From NCBI RefSeq assembly GCF_016107625.1, contig NZ_JABASV010000001.1:1-64000 (forward strand): 64,000 bases of DNA, written 5' to 3'. The stretch's first letter is position 1, and each line of letters starts with the position of its first letter. Shown here piece after piece: positions 18,438 to 29,386 of the stretch. This DNA is from Vreelandella alkaliphila. Lineage in GTDB: Bacteria > Pseudomonadota > Gammaproteobacteria > Pseudomonadales > Halomonadaceae. A program made the position numbers and the translations under genes. The notes beneath the pieces are model-generated. The model saw only the letters and a list, made by a program, of their open reading frames with translations, did not search any database and was not told where the DNA came from.

Positions 18438-19772
18438 ATGGATCTTTTTGACCGCGTGTCCGTTACCACGAGTGAAGACGCGCCCCTTGCCTACCGTATG
18501 CGCCCTCTAACCCTTAACGATTACGTCGGCCAGCAAGCATTAGTGGGGCCTGAAAAACCCCTACGTCGTATGGCAGAGTCCGGTGCCGTGCGCTCAATGA
18601 TTTTATGGGGGCCGCCCGGTGTGGGGAAAACAACGCTAGCAGAGTTACTAGCACGCGCTTCTGGCGCTCATCTTGAGCATTTAAGTGCCGTCATGGCCGG
18701 TGTAAAAGAAATTCGTTTAGCAGTAGAGCGAGCACAGCAACGCACATCACCCACACTTCTATTCTTAGATGAAATCCACCGATTGAACAAGAGTCAACAA
18801 GACGCGTTGCTGCCCCATGTGGAGTCCGGCCTGCTAACACTGATCGGCGCAACAACAGAAAACCCCTCTTTTGAGGTCAACTCAGCGCTACTTTCCCGTG
18901 CTCGGGTCTATGTACTTAAACCGCTGAGCCATGACGAACTTCTACAGGTGTTATCTCAAGCATTAAACGATGCGGAGCATGGCCTGGGGAAGCGCCGCAT
19001 CGAGATGGAAGAGGGAGTATTAGAGGCACTTGCTCATGCCAGTGCAGGCGACGCACGTCGCGCGCTGGGACTACTAGAAACGGCCTGCGACTTTACTGAA
19101 CAGCATGGTGATAAAGAGGTGCTACACAAAGCGGTGTTAGCCGATGTGGTAGGTCATCAATCAAGCGCCTTTGATAAGCAGGGTGACGCTTATTACGATT
19201 TATTATCAGCCGTTCATAAATCAATTCGCTCATCACGTCCTGATTCAGCCCTGCTGTATATGGCACGCTTTTTACAGGGCGGCGGCGACCCGCTTGATAT
19301 TGTGCGCCGCTTAACGGCGATTGCCTCAGAAGATGTAGGAAATGCTGACCCTCGAGCACTCCCCCTGGTCATTGCTGCCTGGGATGCCTATTTACGTTTA
19401 GGCGATTACGAGGGCCAGCGGGCGATCGCCCACGCCGCTATTCATTTAGCGGTTGCTCCTAAAAGTAATCGTATTGATCGTGCCTGGAAGGCTGCACAGC
19501 AGTTTGTGCAGCAGCAACCACAGCTGGAAGTTCCCAGCTATCTTCGTAACGCTCCCACCAAACTGATGGAGCAGCTAGGACATGGCCAAGGTTATCGCTA
19601 CGCGCATAACGAAACTTATGGCTACCCTGCTGGCAGCGCTCATGACTGTTGGCCTGATGATTTACCTAAAACACGATTTTATGAACCGAGCGTCTTTGGT
19701 CAGGAGAAACGCTTTGGTGAGATAATGGCGTGGCGGGAACAGCAGGACCTAGAAGCAGATCAGGCACCATAA
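18438..19772 (+). CDS. rarA: Replication-associated recombination protein RarA (MgsA)
   Basis: This AAA+ ATPase of the clamp-loader group acts at stalled replication forks. It has Walker A GPPGVGKT at 58-65, Walker B FLDEIHR at 109-115, sensor region [12 protein letters not shown] and the C-terminal tetramerisation domain ([14 protein letters not shown]...). I chose the ATG at 18438 (444 residues, E. coli 447) with a nearby GGGA; an in-frame ATG 51 bases upstream adds non-homologous residues. It is convergent with lolA. The rarA-lolA-ftsK order is conserved in many gammaproteobacteria. Confidence 0.94.
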   Translation: MDLFDRVSVTTSEDAPLAYRMRPLTLNDYVGQQALVGPEKPLRRMAESGAVRSMILWGPPGVGKTTLAELLARASGAHLEHLSAVMAGVKEIRLAVERAQQRTSPTLLFLDEIHRLNKSQQDALLPHVESGLLTLIGATTENPSFEVNSALLSRARVYVLKPLSHDELLQVLSQALNDAEHGLGKRRIEMEEGVLEALAHASAGDARRALGLLETACDFTEQHGDKEVLHKAVLADVVGHQSSAFDKQGDAYYDLLSAVHKSIRSSRPDSALLYMARFLQGGGDPLDIVRRLTAIASEDVGNADPRALPLVIAAWDAYLRLGDYEGQRAIAHAAIHLAVAPKSNRIDRAWKAAQQFVQQQPQLEVPSYLRNAPTKLMEQLGHGQGYRYAHNETYGYPAGSAHDCWPDDLPKTRFYEPSVFGQEKRFGEIMAWREQQDLEADQAP

Positions 19773-19783
19773 GGTGCCTGATC
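19758..19783. terminator. Perfect hairpin spanning the rarA stop codon
   Basis: GATCAGGCACC and GGTGCCTGATC form an 11-bp perfect stem with loop ATAA, and the rarA TAA lies in the loop. Only TATT follows, so termination strength is uncertain. It lies between convergent rarA and lolA. Confidence 0.5.
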
Positions 19784-19836
19784 TATTCATCGTGCGACAT
19801 TATTGCGAGAGTGTATTGCTCTTCTCACAACATTTT

Positions 19837-20490
19837 TTACAGCTCTTCGCGGATAACATCCGTACCTTCAGGAATATCAAAATTGAATAAGCTGCGGTCA
19901 ATGCTACCGTTACGGGTAATGTCGCTAAACGTAATCGCGGTACGCTGACCAGTACTGTCCATCATCCACAGTTCCGTTAAGGTCTGATTGTCAAAGACCA
20001 TGCTTAGCTCTTCAAATAACGTATCCGCTGAGATAGGAATCAGCGTAAATACGTCATCACCGTTCTGCTGCTCATGAAATACGTCATAGCTAGCAGTTAA
20101 ATCGCTTGCACTGCCTGAAAGCAACAGCGCGGGTGTATGAGTGACCCGGTCATCCATTGCCTGAACGGTGACTTGCTCAAGATCAGGGTCATAGAGATAA
20201 ACATCATCACCATCCGAGACGACGACTTGCGTATAAGGCGCATCTACTTCCCAACGTAGCATGCCAGGGCGCGAGAGCCACATTTCTCCACGCGCGCTTT
20301 GTAAACGCTCACCTCCACCGTCCAAAATTTGCTGTTCAAACGTCGCTTGATAGTTCTCAAGCGGGTCAAGCCGCTCAGTAAGGCGCTCTGCAGCCTCGTT
20401 TGCCCACGCAATAGGCGATGCAAAGGCTAACCCTAGCGCACTGGCTGCTAACGCTAACGCTGATGAGCGTCGAGTATGTGTATCGCGCAT
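19837..20490 (-). CDS. lolA: Outer-membrane lipoprotein carrier protein LolA
   Basis: LolA is the periplasmic chaperone that carries lipoproteins from the LolCDE transporter to LolB. A signal peptide covers about residues 1-30 (basic start, hydrophobic core ALALAASALGLAFA, likely cleavage after AWA). The mature part begins NEAAERLTERLDPLENYQATFEQ, a LolA hallmark, followed by GEMWLSRPGMLRWE. Its 217 residues are standard. GGGAG lies a few bases before the ATG. It follows ftsK on the same strand, but the hairpin at 20571 lies between them. Confidence 0.94.
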   Translation of the reverse strand: MRDTHTRRSSALALAASALGLAFASPIAWANEAAERLTERLDPLENYQATFEQQILDGGGERLQSARGEMWLSRPGMLRWEVDAPYTQVVVSDGDDVYLYDPDLEQVTVQAMDDRVTHTPALLLSGSASDLTASYDVFHEQQNGDDVFTLIPISADTLFEELSMVFDNQTLTELWMMDSTGQRTAITFSDITRNGSIDRSLFNFDIPEGTDVIREEL

Positions 20491-20570
20491 TATATTCTCC
20501 CTAGGCAGTCATTGCCGGATAGCGGACAAGGCAAGGAGCGTTAAGACGATCCGTGTAGCCTCTCAGACGC

Positions 20571-20602
20571 AAAACGCGCCGCAGGGTTTCACCTACGGCG
20601 CG
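20571..20602 (-). terminator. Terminator between ftsK and lolA
   Basis: On the minus strand CGCGCCG pairs with CGGCGCG, with an inner GGT/ACC pairing, and four T residues follow. It probably ends or attenuates ftsK transcription before lolA. Confidence 0.65.
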
Positions 20603-20658
20603 ACTTTCACGCTTATTGCATTATTGAGCCAAGCGCCGGGCACTCATTAACAGACAAG

Positions 20659-23600
20659 TCAGTGGCCTATCGGTGGCGGTGCCAACACTTCACGGGCACC
20701 GTTAGATCCCATAGAGGTAACCACACCGGCACCTTCCATTGCTTCCACCAGGCGTGCAGCGCGGTTATAACCGATTTTGAAGCGACGCTGAACGGCAGAT
20801 ATAGAAGCTTTGCGTGTTTCGGTAACGAACTGAACCGCCTCATCATAAAGCGCATCCTGCTCAGCATCATCGCCATCTACGCCCTCAGCCTCAAGACCCG
20901 TCAGTGCATCGGCGGTTACACCGCCTGACAAAATCTCTTCAATGTACTCAGGCGCGCCACGTCGCTTCCAATCATCCACGACCCGGTGCACTTCGTCATC
21001 GTCTACAAAAGCACCATGAATCCGGTTAGGTGGCCCTGAGCCAGCGGGTAAGTAAAGCATATCACCATGGCCGAGCAGGCTCTCGGCGCCCCCCTGATCC
21101 AGAATGGTACGCGAATCAATCCGCGACGATACCTGGAAGGCCATTCGCGACGGAATATTCGCCTTAATCAGCCCGGTCACCACATCAACAGAGGGGCGCT
21201 GAGTAGCCAAAATCAGGTGGATACCCGCTGCACGCGCCTTTTGTGCCAAGCGAGCAATGAGTTCTTCAACTTTCTTCCCGACGATCATAAACATGTCGGC
21301 GAATTCGTCGATCACCACCACGATGTAGGGCAGTTTTTCAAGGATTGGCGGCGTTTGATGCATTTCCCATGGCTGTGGCTCCCAAAGCGGGTCGGCAACT
21401 TGTGCGCCGGCACTCTCAGCCTCATCTAAACGACCATTAAAGCCTGCAATGTTACGCACCCCCATTGCCGCCATTAATTTGTAGCGGCGCTCCATCTCCG
21501 CAACACACCAGCGCAGACTATTTGCAGCTTCTTTCATATCCGTGACCACGGGAGCCAAAAGGTGTGGAATGCCATCGTAAACTGACAGCTCCAGCATTTT
21601 TGGGTCAACCATGATCAGCTTCAGCTCATCTGGGGTCGCTTTTAGCAGCATGGAAATCAGCATGGCATTAACACCCACTGACTTACCAGACCCCGTCGTA
21701 CCAGCAACCAGAAGATGGGGCATCTTACCTAGATTAGCGACAACGGGCCCGCCGCCAATGTCCTGACCCAACGCCATGGTCAGTGGCGAGCTTTCTTGTT
21801 GATAACGGTCAGAGTCAATTACTTCACGCAGACGAATCATTGCTCGATGGGGATTAGGTATTTCAATGCCGACCGTTGGACGTCCAGGAATTACCTCAAC
21901 CACACGTACACTCTTGACCATTAACGAGCGTGCTAGGTCTTTAGCAAGGTTACTGATTTTGGAAACCTTCACCCCAGCCGCTGGCTTAATTTCAAATCGG
22001 GTGATCACAGGGCCAGGCCATGTATCAACGACTTCCGCTTTAACACCATACTCACGCAGCCGCACTTCCAAGAGCTCCGCCATATCAGCAAGCTGCTCGT
22101 CCGTGTAATTTGGCTCATGCGGCTCTGGAGGCGTCAGCAGTTGGAGACTGGGCACATCCCCTTCTGGCTCATCAAATGTTTCAAACGCTGGACGCTGGCT
22201 CTGCAGATGCTCAACGGTCCACAGAGTAGGCCCATTGTCAGATTCTTTTTCCTCAGAAGACGCCTCGTCGGCAGACATGTCATTTGAATCCACCGTCTCA
22301 GAAGACTCATCTCGGGGAACCTCAACCCTGGGTGCCTCCGCCCTGGATACCTCAGTCCTGGATACATCAGAATCATGTAGCGTTGGCTCTTGGCGCGCGG
22401 CCGTAACGGCTGGTCGTGCGACAGGGAGATCATCTTCCTCATCATCCCATACTGGCTCAGGCACGACTTCAGGTACTCGTTCGGAACGAGGCTCAGGGGG
22501 CGTCGCATGTACAGGGCGAGAGTCACCAGCATCTCGCAGCGTGATTGCGGGCGTATGCTCGGGTTCAGGCATGCTGGTAGAAACAGGCGCCATCTCGCGT
22601 TCAACGTCGTCGCCTTGCTTAGCTGCATCATGCTGTTTTATTTCATGCGCTGCATAAGACATCGCCTGAGACGTAGCTTGATGCTCTGTTTCATCGCGTG
22701 ATACGTCTGCCGATGAAGTAAATGGCTGCGTTTCTGCTGGCTGAAAACTAGGTGCAGGATGAGAAGCCGATTTTTCACCGGCTAGCTCATCACGCGCTGG
22801 CCGATCGAACGTTGGCTCTGCCTCTCTCGCGGAGAGCGGTACTGAAAGTGTTGGCTCGCTGCTTTCGTCCTTGATGCGCACCGCAAAAGCATCCTCGCGA
22901 GGCGCGCTGGGCAATTTTTCCTCGACGTCTTCTACAGCGTCTTCCGCAACCTTTTCCACATCGTTGTTCACAACAGGCTCTATTTTAGGCTCTGTTTTAA
23001 CCTCTGTTTTAACTTCTGCTTTAGCTTCACGCCGCTCTTCAGCCGTGGTTTCAAGCGGCTGGTCATTAGGCTCAACCGACGGAACATCCTGAGGGGCGTC
23101 CATCTCAGAAGCAGGCTGTTCAGCCGCAGTTGAGGATGCACGCTTGGGCATCTCTTCCTCAGGCAACGCACCTGAAAATGCAGCCGCTGCCCATGGAATT
23201 GAGGTATCTGTCGTAGTGGTTGAAAAACTAGGCTCACGACGTACGCGGCTGCTTTCTTGGGCGGGTGCTTGCTGGTGACTACTCTCTTTTGTACTTGGGC
23301 GTTGCGAGTCACTCTCTGGTTTAGCCGCTTTAAATTCAGCTAGTGGTTTCTCTTTTACTTTCTGAGACGCCGCTTTCGCGGCGGCACGCACAGCAGCACG
23401 CTGGGAGCGCCTCTCACGCCCTTTAGCACGCCGAGCGCTGAACCAGCCCCCTACTTTACACAGACGACGACCAAGCTCATCAGCTACCTGTAACCACGAC
23501 ATGCCGCTAAACAGAGGAAAACCGATCAAGATTAGCGCAGCAGAAATAAGACCAACACCACCATTGCTGACAAGTGGTTTTAGAGTGCTGACTAACCCCT

Positions 23601-24120
23601 CGCCCAATATACCGCCAGAGGCGTAAGGCAAAATGCTGTCAGGATGATAAAAATGCAGCGCACCTAACATCGTCGTGCCGAAGATAAGCAGCACTAATCC
23701 TCCGGTGTGGACAGCAATCGCTACCGGATCGATATCAAACCGTACTTGGCGTGACCTCATTAGCCACCAGGCTGCATAACCAAACATTCCCGGCCACCAC
23801 AAGGCACTTGCTCCCAGCAGTGAATAAAGCACGTCCGCAAGCCAAGCACCAACAGGTCCCATCCAGTTATGAACATCCGTTTCCGGCCCTTGATAAGACC
23901 AACCTGGGTCGGCAGGGTCATAACTAAACAGTGCTAATAACAAAAATACGCACAGCGCAAGCAGCACTACGACCACGCCTTCGCGTGCCGAGCCCTGCAA
24001 GCGCAGGCCAAATCGACGAGCTTTATCCTTTGCGGCTTTAACTCGCCCAGTTGAGGCCGTTGATGATGGTTGACGCGAGTTACGTTGCGTTCGCTTGTCT
24101 ACCGCCTTATTTACTTTCAA
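20659..24120 (-). CDS. ftsK: DNA translocase FtsK
   Basis: FtsK anchors at the septum and pumps chromosome DNA toward dif for XerCD recombination. Four to five N-terminal membrane segments lie between about 45 and 215. A long acidic, Glu/Ser/Pro-rich linker runs to about 640. The RecA-like motor follows, with P-loop GTTGSGKS and [24 protein letters not shown], and a C-terminal winged-helix gamma domain ([28 protein letters not shown]). At 1153 residues it is longer than the Pseudomonas protein because of the linker. The start is TTG (24118-24120) after AAGGGAGA. Confidence 0.95.
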   Translation of the reverse strand: MKVNKAVDKRTQRNSRQPSSTASTGRVKAAKDKARRFGLRLQGSAREGVVVVLLALCVFLLLALFSYDPADPGWSYQGPETDVHNWMGPVGAWLADVLYSLLGASALWWPGMFGYAAWWLMRSRQVRFDIDPVAIAVHTGGLVLLIFGTTMLGALHFYHPDSILPYASGGILGEGLVSTLKPLVSNGGVGLISAALILIGFPLFSGMSWLQVADELGRRLCKVGGWFSARRAKGRERRSQRAAVRAAAKAASQKVKEKPLAEFKAAKPESDSQRPSTKESSHQQAPAQESSRVRREPSFSTTTTDTSIPWAAAAFSGALPEEEMPKRASSTAAEQPASEMDAPQDVPSVEPNDQPLETTAEERREAKAEVKTEVKTEPKIEPVVNNDVEKVAEDAVEDVEEKLPSAPREDAFAVRIKDESSEPTLSVPLSAREAEPTFDRPARDELAGEKSASHPAPSFQPAETQPFTSSADVSRDETEHQATSQAMSYAAHEIKQHDAAKQGDDVEREMAPVSTSMPEPEHTPAITLRDAGDSRPVHATPPEPRSERVPEVVPEPVWDDEEDDLPVARPAVTAARQEPTLHDSDVSRTEVSRAEAPRVEVPRDESSETVDSNDMSADEASSEEKESDNGPTLWTVEHLQSQRPAFETFDEPEGDVPSLQLLTPPEPHEPNYTDEQLADMAELLEVRLREYGVKAEVVDTWPGPVITRFEIKPAAGVKVSKISNLAKDLARSLMVKSVRVVEVIPGRPTVGIEIPNPHRAMIRLREVIDSDRYQQESSPLTMALGQDIGGGPVVANLGKMPHLLVAGTTGSGKSVGVNAMLISMLLKATPDELKLIMVDPKMLELSVYDGIPHLLAPVVTDMKEAANSLRWCVAEMERRYKLMAAMGVRNIAGFNGRLDEAESAGAQVADPLWEPQPWEMHQTPPILEKLPYIVVVIDEFADMFMIVGKKVEELIARLAQKARAAGIHLILATQRPSVDVVTGLIKANIPSRMAFQVSSRIDSRTILDQGGAESLLGHGDMLYLPAGSGPPNRIHGAFVDDDEVHRVVDDWKRRGAPEYIEEILSGGVTADALTGLEAEGVDGDDAEQDALYDEAVQFVTETRKASISAVQRRFKIGYNRAARLVEAMEGAGVVTSMGSNGAREVLAPPPIGH

Positions 24121-24238
24121 GCGATTCTCCCTTTACACCTCAATGGTGTCTTTAATCCACTTGCGAGTTTGCATCATACCGAGCATCCTTTCGCCGTCAC
24201 AGCGCTTCTATCGAAGTGTTCAGTAACAGGAGCAAACA

Positions 24239-24991
24239 ATGCTACCTTGGCTTTCATCGCCACAGCCTATCTTTCCGTCTACCGACCTTGCCCTCGAGTC
24301 ACCGAACGGCCTTCTTGCCGCAGGCGGAGAGCTCTCCCCCCACTGGTTAATCCACGCTTACCGAAAAGGTATTTTTCCATGGTATAGCGATGATGAACCT
24401 ATTTTGTGGTGGAGCCCCAACCCACGTATGGTATTGCAACCAGCACAGTTTAAACGACGTCGTAGCCTTGTTAAGCGATTGCGTCATGGTGGCTTTATCG
24501 TCACTGTGGATCAACAGTTTGAAAACATTGTTAAAGCATGCGCTGCGCCACGCTCTGGGGAGCCAGGCACTTGGATCAATCAAGATATGCGTCACGCTTA
24601 CCAACGTCTACATGAGCTAGGCATCGCGCATAGCATTGAAGTACATCTTGAAGGCCAGCTGGTTGGCGGGCTTTATGGATTAGCAATGGGGCCAATCTTC
24701 TTTGGTGAATCAATGTTCTCGAAAGTGCCCGATGCCTCTAAAATTGCCCTCGCCCACTTAGCCCATGCTATGCAACACCATGAGGGTAAGCTGATCGACT
24801 GCCAGATGCACACACCTCACTTGGCGAGCCTTGGTGCGACAACAGTCGCTCGTAAGACGTTCATCAACTATCTTGAAAAGTGGTTGCCTAACGAGGCATT
24901 TAACTTAACGAATATGACCAATGAAGCGCCTATTATACCTGGATCACCGTGGCTTGGTGCCATTGCCTCAGGCCACTCTTCAGAATGGTAA
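24239..24991 (+). CDS. aat: Leucyl/phenylalanyl-tRNA-protein transferase Aat
   Basis: Aat adds Leu or Phe from aminoacyl-tRNA to proteins with N-terminal Arg or Lys, making type 2 N-degrons for ClpS/ClpAP. Family hallmarks are FPSTDLALESPNGLLAAGGELS, YRKGIFPWYSDDEPILWWSPNPRMVL, and GGLYGLAMGPIFFGESMFS with CQMHTPHLASLGA. The length of 250 residues is normal. AGGAGC lies just before the ATG. It is divergent from ftsK and followed 62 bases later by bpt, a second N-degron tagging enzyme. Confidence 0.95.
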   Translation: MLPWLSSPQPIFPSTDLALESPNGLLAAGGELSPHWLIHAYRKGIFPWYSDDEPILWWSPNPRMVLQPAQFKRRRSLVKRLRHGGFIVTVDQQFENIVKACAAPRSGEPGTWINQDMRHAYQRLHELGIAHSIEVHLEGQLVGGLYGLAMGPIFFGESMFSKVPDASKIALAHLAHAMQHHEGKLIDCQMHTPHLASLGATTVARKTFINYLEKWLPNEAFNLTNMTNEAPIIPGSPWLGAIASGHSSEW

Positions 24992-25053
24992 GCGTATTCA
25001 AACTAGTCCATATTCAAGCTAGTCCATGTTCAAACTAAGCAAGGAGGCAAGCC

Positions 25054-25788
25054 GTGAGTAGTAACGCTCCTCGCCGCCCTGTGCGGGATTTGCGCTTCTT
25101 CCTAACCGTTCCCCACGCCTGCAGCTATCTTCCTGGCAAAGAGGCAACCACTCTGTTTCTGGATCCCCAGGAATCTCCCGTTCCCGGCGTTTATGACTCA
25201 CTTTCGTTACTCGGCTTTCGTCGCAGCGGTCGCCACCTATACCGCCCTCACTGCGAGGGTTGCAATGCCTGTCGCTCAGTACGCATTCCTATCAGCGACT
25301 TTAGCGCTAATCGCACCCAACGCAAACTCCGGCGTCTTAATGCCGATATTGCTACACGTGTAGTGCCTGCACGCTATGAGGCAGAGCATTATGCACTCTA
25401 TGCAGACTATATCCGCTTACGCCACGCCGATGGTGACATGTATCCGCCTAGCCGGGAGCAGTATCGTACCTTTTTAACGCTCGAAGAACCCTATGCACAC
25501 CTTTTAGAGATGCACCTGGATGGGAAGCTCGTCGCGGTCGCGGCATTTGACCAACTTGAACATGGGCTATCGGCTATTTACACGTTTTTCAGTGTCGATA
25601 AGGCCTTGGAAAAGCGATCACTGGGAACGTTTGCTATTCTCAAACTTATTGAGCTGTGTGGTGAAAAGTCTCTCCCCCACTTGTATCTTGGGTATTGGAT
25701 TGAAGAGTGCCGTAAGATGCGTTACAAGCGCGCGTTCACCCCAATAGAGGTGCTCGACGGGCGACATTGGCGGCCTTTAATTTGCTAA
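25054..25788 (+). CDS. bpt: Aspartate/glutamate leucyltransferase Bpt
   Basis: Bpt attaches leucine to proteins with N-terminal Asp or Glu, so acidic N-termini also enter the ClpS route. It resembles eukaryotic Ate1: RDLRFFLTVPHACSYLPGKEATTLF, the cysteine cluster HCEGCNACRSVRIPI, and the transferase core LEPYAHLLEMHLDGKLVAVAAFD...YTFFS with YLGYWIEECRKMRYK. The start is GTG (25054) with a strong AAGGAGG six bases upstream. The 244 residues fit the family. It lies between aat and infA. Confidence 0.94.
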   Translation: MSSNAPRRPVRDLRFFLTVPHACSYLPGKEATTLFLDPQESPVPGVYDSLSLLGFRRSGRHLYRPHCEGCNACRSVRIPISDFSANRTQRKLRRLNADIATRVVPARYEAEHYALYADYIRLRHADGDMYPPSREQYRTFLTLEEPYAHLLEMHLDGKLVAVAAFDQLEHGLSAIYTFFSVDKALEKRSLGTFAILKLIELCGEKSLPHLYLGYWIEECRKMRYKRAFTPIEVLDGRHWRPLIC

Positions 25789-25927
25789 ACTTGCCAGCTT
25801 TTTTGCCTTGATGGCAGGCTTACGGCACAATATAGCGCTGCTTGCTGGGTAACCGTCACCTGACGACACCCATTGAAGTGACTAATTAGACCAAACCATT
25901 ACGTTAAATAAGTGAGGATCTGCCTAT

Positions 25928-26146
25928 ATGGCACGCGAAGATCATATTGAAATGGAAGGCGTTATTGTTGATACCCTTCCCAACACCATGTTCCGTGTTG
26001 AGCTGGAAAACGGCCACGTCGTCACCGCTCATATTTCAGGCAAGATGCGCAAAAACTACATCCGCATCCTGACAGGTGACAAGGTAAAAGTAGAGCTGAC
26101 GCCCTACGATCTGTCAAAAGGCCGTATTGTTTATCGCTCGCGCTAA
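25928..26146 (+). CDS. infA: Translation initiation factor IF-1
   Basis: IF-1 occupies the ribosomal A site during initiation. The 72-residue S1/OB-fold sequence ([26 protein letters not shown]...[36 protein letters not shown]) matches E. coli IF-1 at nearly every conserved position. GTGAGGAT precedes the ATG. It is convergent with clpA. Confidence 0.98.
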   Translation: MAREDHIEMEGVIVDTLPNTMFRVELENGHVVTAHISGKMRKNYIRILTGDKVKVELTPYDLSKGRIVYRSR

Positions 26147-26242
26147 GCCTTGGTAACGCCTACAAGCAAATACTGCCCGCGCATGCACGCATCTTGACTG
26201 AAAATATAGCGTAAGTACGGCGCCGCTCTCTGGAAACGACAA

Positions 26243-26264
26243 CGCCCCGTCGGATGACAGGGCG
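26243..26264. terminator. Weak bidirectional hairpin between infA and clpA
   Basis: CGCCC-C-GTC pairs with GAC-A-GGGCG around GGAT, with one mismatch. The minus side is followed by TTGTCGTTT and the plus side by CTGTGCTTT, so any terminator activity is modest. A second short hairpin, GCGCCC/GGGCGC, spans the clpA stop codon at 26309-26326. Confidence 0.4.
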
Positions 26265-26317
26265 CTGTGCTTTAGTGAGGCATGAGATAAGGGCTTAATG
26301 TAGACTTAGCGCCCTTT

Positions 26318-28594
26318 TCAGGGCGCATCCGCCATCTCCGACTCCGTTGACAAATGCAGCTCACCTTCTTCAAGGCTAACGTGCACAATGCCGCCTTGAT
26401 CAGCCAGCTCGCCAAATAGAATCATCTCAGCCAACGGCTTCTTCAGTTTCTCCTGGATCAAGCGAGCCATTGGGCGTGCTCCCATATCGGGATCGTAACC
26501 CTTCTCTGCCAACCAGTCTCTCGCGGTATCATCCACTTCAAGCTGTACACGCTTTTCGTCCAGCTGTGCCTGTAGCTCGATCAGGAACTTATCGACTACG
26601 TTACGCACAACAGACGTTTGCAGCGCATGGAACTGGATAATACCATCCAAGCGGTTGCGGAACTCAGGCGAGAAGGTGCGACGAATCACTTCCATCGCGT
26701 CGGTTGAGTGGTCTTGGCTTTGGAAACCGATAGAGCGCCGTGATGCCTGCTCTGCCCCTGCGTTCGAGGTCATGATCAGAATCACGTGACGGAAATCCGC
26801 CTCGCGGCCATTGTTGTCTGTCAAACGACCGTGATCCATAACCTGCAGAAGCAGGTTAAACACTTCAGGGTGCGCCTTCTCAATTTCATCTAGCAGCAAT
26901 ACACAATGCGGCTGCTTGGTGACGGCTTCCGTTAACAGGCCCCCTTGGTCATAGCCAACATAGCCTGGAGGGGCACCAATCAAGCGTGAAACAGTATGAC
27001 GCTCCATGTACTCCGACATATCAAAGCGTACTAGTTCGATACCCATGATATGCGCCAACTGCTTAGCCACTTCGGTTTTACCAACGCCGGTTGGGCCAGC
27101 AAACAAGAAACTACCTACTGGCTTATCTGGCGATTTCAAACCGGCACGGGAAAGCTTAATGGCAGCGGAGAGAGTATCGATGGCCTCATCTTGACCGAAC
27201 ACCAACATTTTCAAGTCGCGGTCGAGCTTCTCTAGCAACTTACGATCAGAACTTGAAACACTCTTTGGCGGAATGCGCGCAATAGACGCCACTACCGCTT
27301 CTACCTGTTCAACATCAATAGTGTTAGTCCGCACTTCTGGCGGTAGCATACGCTGGTGCGCGCCTGCCTCATCAATCACATCGATGGCTTTATCGGGTAG
27401 GTAACGGTCATTGATATAGCGATCAGCCAAACGAGCGGCACTCTCTAGCGCGCCATCGGTGTACTTAAGCTCATGGTGTTCTTCAAAGCGCGAACGTAAC
27501 CCTTTGAGGATCTTAATGGTGTCATCCACAGAGGGTGCTAGCACATCCACTTTTTGGAACCGACGAGCCAGGGCGCGATCTTTCTCAAAAATACCGCGGA
27601 ACTCTTGGAACGTTGTCGAACCGATACACCGCAACTCACCGGAGGAAAGCAAGGGCTTCAGCAAGTTAGACGCATCCATTACGCCACCCGAGGCAGCACC
27701 CGCGCCTATTACGGTATGAATCTCGTCAATAAAGAGCACGGCGTTAGGCTGCTTGCGTAATTCACTAAGCAAGCTTTTTAGGCGCTTCTCGAAATCACCG
27801 CGGTATTTAGTACCCGCTAACAACGCTCCCATATCAAGCGAGTAAACCACTGCATCGGCAATCACATCCGGCACATCTTCTTCAACAATGCGCTTTGCTA
27901 AGCCTTCTGCGATAGCGGTTTTACCAACACCAGCCTCGCCGACCAATAGCGGGTTATTCTTGCGCCGGCGGGCAAGGATTTGCACCACGCGCTCAAGTTC
28001 ATGATCGCGACCAATCAATGGATCTATTTTGCCTTGACGCGCCTGCTCATTCAGGTTGGTAGCATAACCGGTTAACGGATGCGCAGCCCCTTCAGAACTA
28101 CCCTCTTCAGCATCTTCACTCTCTTGAGAAGACGGCGATGGAGCAGCCCCATGGCCAGCCACCTTAGAAATACCGTGAGCGATATAGTTAACAGCGTCTA
28201 CGCGCGCAACGCTTTGTTGCTTGAGGAAGTAAACGGCTTGGCTTTCCTGCTCAGAGAAAATAGCGACCAGCACATTAGCGCCAGTCACTTCACTCTTTCC
28301 AGATGACTGCACATGAAATACAGCACGTTGCAATACGCGCTGAAACCCAAGGGTAGGCTGGGTTTCGCGATCCGCCTGACTCTCAGGAATCAATGGTGTG
28401 GTCGAATTAATAAAATCCTGCAGATCGGACCGCAGCTTATCGAGATTCGCCCCACACGCCTTTAACACGTCAACTGCTGACGCATTATCCAACAACGCCA
28501 GGAGCAGGTGCTCAACGGTCATAAACTCGTGGCGCTTTGAGCGAGCCACGGTGAAGGCCGTGTTCAGGGTAAGTTCAAGTTCTTTGCTCAGCAT
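26318..28594 (-). CDS. clpA: ATP-dependent Clp protease ATP-binding subunit ClpA
   Basis: ClpA is the unfoldase partner of ClpP and takes N-degron substrates from ClpS. An N-terminal Clp repeat domain (about 1-140) binds ClpS. Two AAA modules follow, with P-loops GEAGVGKT and GPTGVGKT and Walker B segments VLFIDEIH and [14 protein letters not shown]. An IGL/F-type loop for ClpP docking appears as RSIGFQ. The 758 residues equal E. coli ClpA. AGGGGA precedes the ATG. clpS lies directly upstream on the same strand. Confidence 0.96.
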   Translation of the reverse strand: MLSKELELTLNTAFTVARSKRHEFMTVEHLLLALLDNASAVDVLKACGANLDKLRSDLQDFINSTTPLIPESQADRETQPTLGFQRVLQRAVFHVQSSGKSEVTGANVLVAIFSEQESQAVYFLKQQSVARVDAVNYIAHGISKVAGHGAAPSPSSQESEDAEEGSSEGAAHPLTGYATNLNEQARQGKIDPLIGRDHELERVVQILARRRKNNPLLVGEAGVGKTAIAEGLAKRIVEEDVPDVIADAVVYSLDMGALLAGTKYRGDFEKRLKSLLSELRKQPNAVLFIDEIHTVIGAGAASGGVMDASNLLKPLLSSGELRCIGSTTFQEFRGIFEKDRALARRFQKVDVLAPSVDDTIKILKGLRSRFEEHHELKYTDGALESAARLADRYINDRYLPDKAIDVIDEAGAHQRMLPPEVRTNTIDVEQVEAVVASIARIPPKSVSSSDRKLLEKLDRDLKMLVFGQDEAIDTLSAAIKLSRAGLKSPDKPVGSFLFAGPTGVGKTEVAKQLAHIMGIELVRFDMSEYMERHTVSRLIGAPPGYVGYDQGGLLTEAVTKQPHCVLLLDEIEKAHPEVFNLLLQVMDHGRLTDNNGREADFRHVILIMTSNAGAEQASRRSIGFQSQDHSTDAMEVIRRTFSPEFRNRLDGIIQFHALQTSVVRNVVDKFLIELQAQLDEKRVQLEVDDTARDWLAEKGYDPDMGARPMARLIQEKLKKPLAEMILFGELADQGGIVHVSLEEGELHLSTESEMADAP

Positions 28595-28732
28595 GGCAGT
28601 CCCCTTTTCGCTACTACCTAGGGCGTGTCGCCACCTAGGGCTTGCGTCGGATCAGTTTAGTCGACCGGCACTTTCAACATCGGGTACAAATGGCGCACTT
28701 GCAAGGCCCATCGCTAATTTTTTTCAACGCTT

Positions 28733-29104
28733 TCAGTCAGCAGCTTCGATATCACACATTAAAGGATGCTCGCATTCGCGGGCATATTCATTGACTTGGT
28801 AACTTTTCGTTTCTGCAATATCCCGTGTAAAGATACCGCACGTCGCTTTACCTTGGGTATGCACCGCAAGCATGACCTGAACCGCCTGCTCACTATCCAT
28901 ATTAAAAAATTCCTGTAATACCTCAACAACAAACTCCATCGGTGTGAAATCATCATTGTGAAGTATCACTTTGTACAACGGCGGCCGAGCAAGCTCTGGC
29001 TCAGCTGGCTGAACGGCTAGATCATCATCATATTCAGGCGCATCTGGCCGAGTCATTCCTGCGTGCAGGATAGCCATGACGTATGGGCTGTCTGTAGTAG
29101 GCAT
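28733..29104 (-). CDS. clpS: ATP-dependent Clp protease adaptor ClpS
   Basis: ClpS recognises N-terminal Leu, Phe, Trp and Tyr and delivers such proteins to ClpA. The conserved core is clear: [20 protein letters not shown], then [27 protein letters not shown] and [13 protein letters not shown]. The start is uncertain. The reading frame is open to a TTG at 29113, and ATG codons lie at 29104, 29077 and 29056, none with a convincing ribosome-binding site. I give 29104 (about 123 residues, near the Pseudomonas length). The N-terminal tail is variable in the family. Confidence 0.9.
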   Translation of the reverse strand: MPTTDSPYVMAILHAGMTRPDAPEYDDDLAVQPAEPELARPPLYKVILHNDDFTPMEFVVEVLQEFFNMDSEQAVQVMLAVHTQGKATCGIFTRDIAETKSYQVNEYARECEHPLMCDIEAAD

Positions 29105-29293
29105 AAGCAGCAAGGGTTATCGTCTCTTAGCTGGCAAGTGGTGTCTTACGGCGCTTGAATCATCCATCCTAGCTTGAAACTCACTAACTTTAACTAAGCT
29201 AGATTTAATCACTCTGATTTTGCTCTCCAAAGTAAGACGCCCGTTACCAGCAAGGGTTCATGGAAAATACAAAATTAGCATACTAAATAAGAC

Positions 29294-29325
29294 AAAAAAC
29301 CCTCGCCCACCAAAGCGGGCGAGGG
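29294..29325 (-). terminator. Intrinsic terminator of icd
   Basis: On the minus strand a 9-bp perfect stem CCCTCGCCC/GGGCGAGGG with an 8-base loop is followed by six T residues. It lies 62 bases past the icd stop. Confidence 0.9.
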
Positions 29326-29386
29326 ATATCACAGCGTTTTCATGCGTATTGCCCAGCGGCAACGCAGACTGCTGGTGATTTAAGTC

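Noticed and set aside
22235..22657. Ser/Thr-rich open frame opposite ftsK
   Set aside because: It is the antisense shadow of the low-complexity Glu/Ser linker of FtsK; composition explains the absence of stops.
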